From assembly GCF_000021685.1 (NCBI RefSeq), contig NC_011961.1:853739-917738 (forward strand): 64,000 bases of DNA, read 5' to 3'. A model generated the notes under the pieces. That model had not been told where the DNA came from. It was given only the letters and a program-made list of their open reading frames with translations, and ran no database searches. This DNA comes from Thermomicrobium roseum DSM 5159 (GTDB lineage: Bacteria; Chloroflexota; Chloroflexia; Thermomicrobiales; Thermomicrobiaceae). Made by a program: the position numbers and the translations under genes. Positions 61,479-64,000 of this stretch are shown piece by piece (within the stretch, counting starts at the first letter, position 1; each line of letters starts with the position of its first letter).

Positions 61479-63503
61479 TCAAAACGGCAGGCCATCGCTC
61501 GGAGCGTCGGTCGATTCGCTCGCGAACGTGACCGACTCCCATACAGTGGCAGGGAAGCCTTCGAGTAAGGCACTCGTGCCGTGCTGCGGGCGCAGGACGA
61601 CGAGCGCGCGGCTGGCACGGGTCATCGCGACGTAGACGGTGCGCCGCCAGAGCGCGATCGACTCCCGGACCTCGTCGACTTCGCAATCGGACCAGCCGGC
61701 AGGGGGCGGCTCCCAATCGGGCAGCACGAGCAGGACGAGTGCGAACTCCAGGCCCTTGGCGTTGTGCCACGTGAGCAGCTTGACGCCGGAACCCTGGCTG
61801 AGATCCTGGCCAGCCCGCACGTGCTTGACCTCGAAGCCACGCGCCCACAAGGCTTCGGACGCCGCATCGGCCAGCTGATTGGTGGGGACGAGCACGGCAG
61901 CGTGTCCAGAGGTCAACCGGAGTTCACGGAGACGTTCGGCGAGGCAGCGGGCGAGCGCATCTGGCCAGGCATCCCAGCGCGACAGCAGGACGAGAAGGGG
62001 GCGCGAACGGCCAGGACGCTTGCGATGGGTCACTGCCGACGATTCGCCGCGGGAGTCATCCAACGGGAGCGCGGCTCGGTAGGCCTCGGCTGCGGCCGCG
62101 ATCTCCGGTGGACAGCGATGACCAGTCGAGAGCTCGATGGATACCAATCCAGGGAACTCGGCGCGCAGGAGGTCCCACCGGACTGTCCGCGTATAGATCG
62201 ACTGACCGGTATCTCCAAGCAAGAGCAGCGCCTCGGGATGACGGCACAATTCATGGAGGAGGCGCAGCGCAGTCAGCGAGAGATCGTGCACCTCATCCAC
62301 GACGACGACGTCGTAGCGCGTCACCGCGGGGTCCTGCCGAACCGTTTCCCAGGCGAGTTGACGCCGTTCTTCGCGGAGGAAGAGGCCTTGCTCACGCAGC
62401 AGGTCGCTGAGGGTCTCATAGACGCACCAGATCGCCTCACGCTGGTTGGCATTGAGCGGAAGCTGGCGACCAGTGCGATCGGCCGCGCGGTATTCCTCGA
62501 GTGTGCGGAGACCGCGACCGAGAATGACCTCTTCGATCTCCTCCTGGATGTATAGGTTGGTGATTCGGTGGAGCGAGCCAGCGAGCTTGCGGTCGCGCGC
62601 GGGGTCGGGCGAGAGGGGCCGCGTGAAAGCGCGTTGGCGCGCTTGGGCGACGAGCGCGACGACCGCCGGTCCATCAGCGAGAAGCGCGTCCGGTGCGAGA
62701 TCGTTGACCAGGCTGTCCAGGGTCTTGAAGGCCACCGCCAAGCGATCGGCAGCGGAGAGGTGCACGCGGGCGAGTCGTTCCAGTGTTCGGGCCAGCGTAC
62801 GAGTGAAGGTGACGAACAGCGCGCGTGGCTGGGGATTGCCGCGCTGGCGCGCTCGGGCGAGGAGCGGCGAGATAGCGAGCAGACCGAGCAGCGTCTTACC
62901 GCTGCCGGGTGGACCAGTCACCAGGAACGGGCCGTCCTGGTTCCTGATCCGCTGCAGGGCGTCCTCTTGACTCGGATCGAGCAGGTAGTGGAGCGGCACA
63001 TGGCCGCGCAGGACATCCACAAAGGACGGGGGCAACTCATCGAGGAGAAGGACCGGGTCGTCGAGCACCTCCTCCAGGGTGGTGCCCAAGGCGAGCGCCA
63101 GAACCCGATCGGCTATCGCCGGGGGAAGGCGCTCGAGCACTTCGAGCAGCTCATCGACGGTCCGGCAAGCCGCCAGCGGCCCACACTGGTCAGCCGGTAC
63201 GCCTAGACGAGCGAGTTCGGGCTCGGCCAGCGGACGGGGGAGCGGATCGCCGGGTGGTGACATCGGTACGGCCGGTAGCGGCTCGACGTCCCCGTCAGCC
63301 GGCGCACTGTCGTCGAGCGCAGGGAGTTCGAACTGGTCGTCGGGTTCGATGAGGATCAGCTCATCGTCGCTCGGCAGCGTGTCGTGCCGGTAGGCGTCCC
63401 GTCGGTGCTCGATCGCCATGAGAATGATGCGGGAGTTCGCGATGCGGTAGAAGGCGCGATATTTCCCGACTCGCCAGCGATAGACGTCGTCGAAGTTCTC
63501 CAT
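61479..63503 (-). CDS. UvrD/Rep-type helicase with RelE/ParE-like N-terminal remnant
   Basis: A frame of 674 codons. Residues 1-40 (VYRWRVGKYRAFYRIANSRIILMAIEHRRDAYR) are the second half of a RelE/ParE toxin fold. After an acidic/Pro linker comes a superfamily 1 helicase. Walker A is GPPGSGKT (197-204), Walker B is VVVDEVHDLS, motif III LLLLGDTGQSIYTR, and the C-terminal motifs are KLLTWHNAKGLEFALVLLVLPDW and VAMTRASRALVV. The ATG at 63503 is probably not the native start. The toxin-like first half is encoded immediately upstream in another frame (63504-63649). The helicase part looks fully intact. Confidence 0.85.
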   Translation of the reverse strand: MENFDDVYRWRVGKYRAFYRIANSRIILMAIEHRRDAYRHDTLPSDDELILIEPDDQFELPALDDSAPADGDVEPLPAVPMSPPGDPLPRPLAEPELARLGVPADQCGPLAACRTVDELLEVLERLPPAIADRVLALALGTTLEEVLDDPVLLLDELPPSFVDVLRGHVPLHYLLDPSQEDALQRIRNQDGPFLVTGPPGSGKTLLGLLAISPLLARARQRGNPQPRALFVTFTRTLARTLERLARVHLSAADRLAVAFKTLDSLVNDLAPDALLADGPAVVALVAQARQRAFTRPLSPDPARDRKLAGSLHRITNLYIQEEIEEVILGRGLRTLEEYRAADRTGRQLPLNANQREAIWCVYETLSDLLREQGLFLREERRQLAWETVRQDPAVTRYDVVVVDEVHDLSLTALRLLHELCRHPEALLLLGDTGQSIYTRTVRWDLLRAEFPGLVSIELSTGHRCPPEIAAAAEAYRAALPLDDSRGESSAVTHRKRPGRSRPLLVLLSRWDAWPDALARCLAERLRELRLTSGHAAVLVPTNQLADAASEALWARGFEVKHVRAGQDLSQGSGVKLLTWHNAKGLEFALVLLVLPDWEPPPAGWSDCEVDEVRESIALWRRTVYVAMTRASRALVVLRPQHGTSALLEGFPATVWESVTFASESTDAPSDGLPF

Positions 63504-63649
63504 CCGCTGCTTGCGCTCGGTCCCATCCGGGGGGGATCGGCCTGTAGTTCGGGGAGCTTGCGCCAGACCTGTTCCTGCGCCTTGGACGGCAGCGCAGCGA
63601 GCATACGGCCGAACGTGGTCGTGATCGCGAGTTCGTACCGCTGGTTCAT
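63504..63649 (-). pseudogene. Out-of-frame 5' part of the toxin-like/helicase gene
   Basis: From ATG 63649 the frame reads MNQRYELAITTTFGRMLAAL then PSKAQEQVWRKLPELQADP. This is the first half of a RelE/ParE-like domain, and it leaves the helicase frame at a run of seven C residues (plus-strand G run at 63529-63535). Adding one C, or a ribosomal -1 slip there, yields ...ADPPPDGTERKQRMENFDDVYRWRVGKYR, which rejoins the downstream frame and completes the fold. The break may be a real mutation, a sequencing or assembly error, or programmed frameshifting. Confidence 0.7.
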
Positions 63650-63678
63650 CGCTCGTCTCCGGGAACGGCGCCGAGAGA

Positions 63679-63708
63679 AGGATAGGCAGCGCGTGAAACG
63701 ACTGTCAA
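63679..63708 (-). promoter_or_regulatory. Consensus promoter of the toxin-like/helicase gene
   Basis: On the minus strand a perfect TTGACA (63708-63703), 18 bases, and TATCCT (63684-63679) are present. Transcription would begin near 63672, about 23 bases before ATG 63649, leaving GGAG as ribosome-binding site. This supports 63649 as the true gene start. The remaining sequence, 63709-64000, shows no recognisable feature. Confidence 0.65.
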
Positions 63709-64000
63709 GATGCAGCAGGCGAAACAACCGGGGAAGCGCTCGGCTCGGTGGGGCGGTTGGCCGTGCGATCGGATCGGCACGGCCGGAGCGGGTCGTTCGT
63801 TTGCTGGGCGGGCTGCTCGGAGCGCTTTCTCGGGCGGGAGTCCAGCGAGGGGGAAAGGAGATCAGCGACGACCGTCGCGGTGGGACTGACGAGCGACTCG
63901 CTCGAGCGATCCAGCCAGTCGGTCCGGGCAGCGTGGGAATCCGTGCCCTTTCGTGGTCGGCAGTGGCAGGCAACGCCGACACCCTCTGCGGGGAGATCAT

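Noticed and set aside
1..64000. CRISPR arrays, insertion sequences, rRNA genes
   Set aside because: No regularly spaced direct repeats, no transposase-like product and no rRNA-like stretch was seen on either strand.

Overview
The window is about 64 kb of GC-rich bacterial chromosome, densely coding on both strands. The gene set suggests a thermophilic member of the Chloroflexota, most like Thermomicrobia (Thermomicrobium and relatives). The supporting genes are a prkA-yeaH-spoVR stress cluster, separate cofG and cofH genes for the F420 chromophore, menaquinone-type ubiE/menG, DUF2851, DUF2203 and DUF151 proteins, a branched-chain-type ABC binding lipoprotein, and strong GC bias at third codon positions. 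The genus is inferred from content; no rRNA or other marker gene is present.

Layout. 1-4473 (minus): spoVR (cut by the window edge), yeaH, prkA. 5356-9076 (plus): M42 aminopeptidase, secreted YtkA/propeller-like protein, uroporphyrinogen-decarboxylase-superfamily protein. 9302-11502 (minus): XerC/D-type recombinase coupled to a lipoprotein. 11675-16460: PAP2 phosphatase, orphan receiver protein, copper chaperone with a CsoR-type operator, esterase. 16444-18975 (minus): membrane FtsH-like AAA protease with a small membrane partner. 19324-26142: FAD oxidoreductase, aminotransferase, MFS exporter and unknown proteins. 26670-31684: polysaccharide deacetylase, cofH-cofG, DUF2851. 31808-33922: a strong promoter overlapped by an IscR/Rrf2-like palindrome, small ORFs, a DUF151 protein, D-aminopeptidase. 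34090-42958: ABC binding protein, oligoendopeptidase F, menG, PEBP lipoprotein, flavin-binding split-barrel protein, DUF2203, EamA transporter, GDP-mannose dehydratase.

The outstanding region is 43254-61416, an aromatic or hydrocarbon catabolic island. A GntR/FCD regulator diverges from a hydratase-aldolase of the NahE/PhdJ type. Then comes one tightly packed plus-strand operon of 17 genes. It has a complete six-subunit toluene-4-monooxygenase-type diiron system in canonical order A-B-C-D-E-F, then a luciferase-domain-like protein, a plant-type ferredoxin, a cis-dihydrodiol-dehydrogenase-like SDR and an epoxide hydrolase. These are followed by an HsaA-like flavin monooxygenase, two HpaB-type monooxygenases, a meta-cleavage hydrolase, an atypical SDR, a cupin and two extradiol dioxygenases. 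Together they read as hydroxylation of an arene, conversion to catechols, meta ring cleavage, C-C hydrolysis and aldol cleavage. The hydroxylase alpha subunit keeps all six iron ligands at toluene-4-monooxygenase numbering but has a strongly altered distal pocket (A100, P101, H102, L103, S201) and a phenol-hydroxylase-like Cys4 site. The promoters of the hydratase-aldolase and the monooxygenase operon share an 8-bp half-site, a candidate operator for the GntR protein.

The right end (61479-63649, minus) holds a UvrD-like helicase whose N-terminus is a RelE/ParE-like toxin fold. The frame is broken exactly at a run of seven C residues downstream of a very good promoter.
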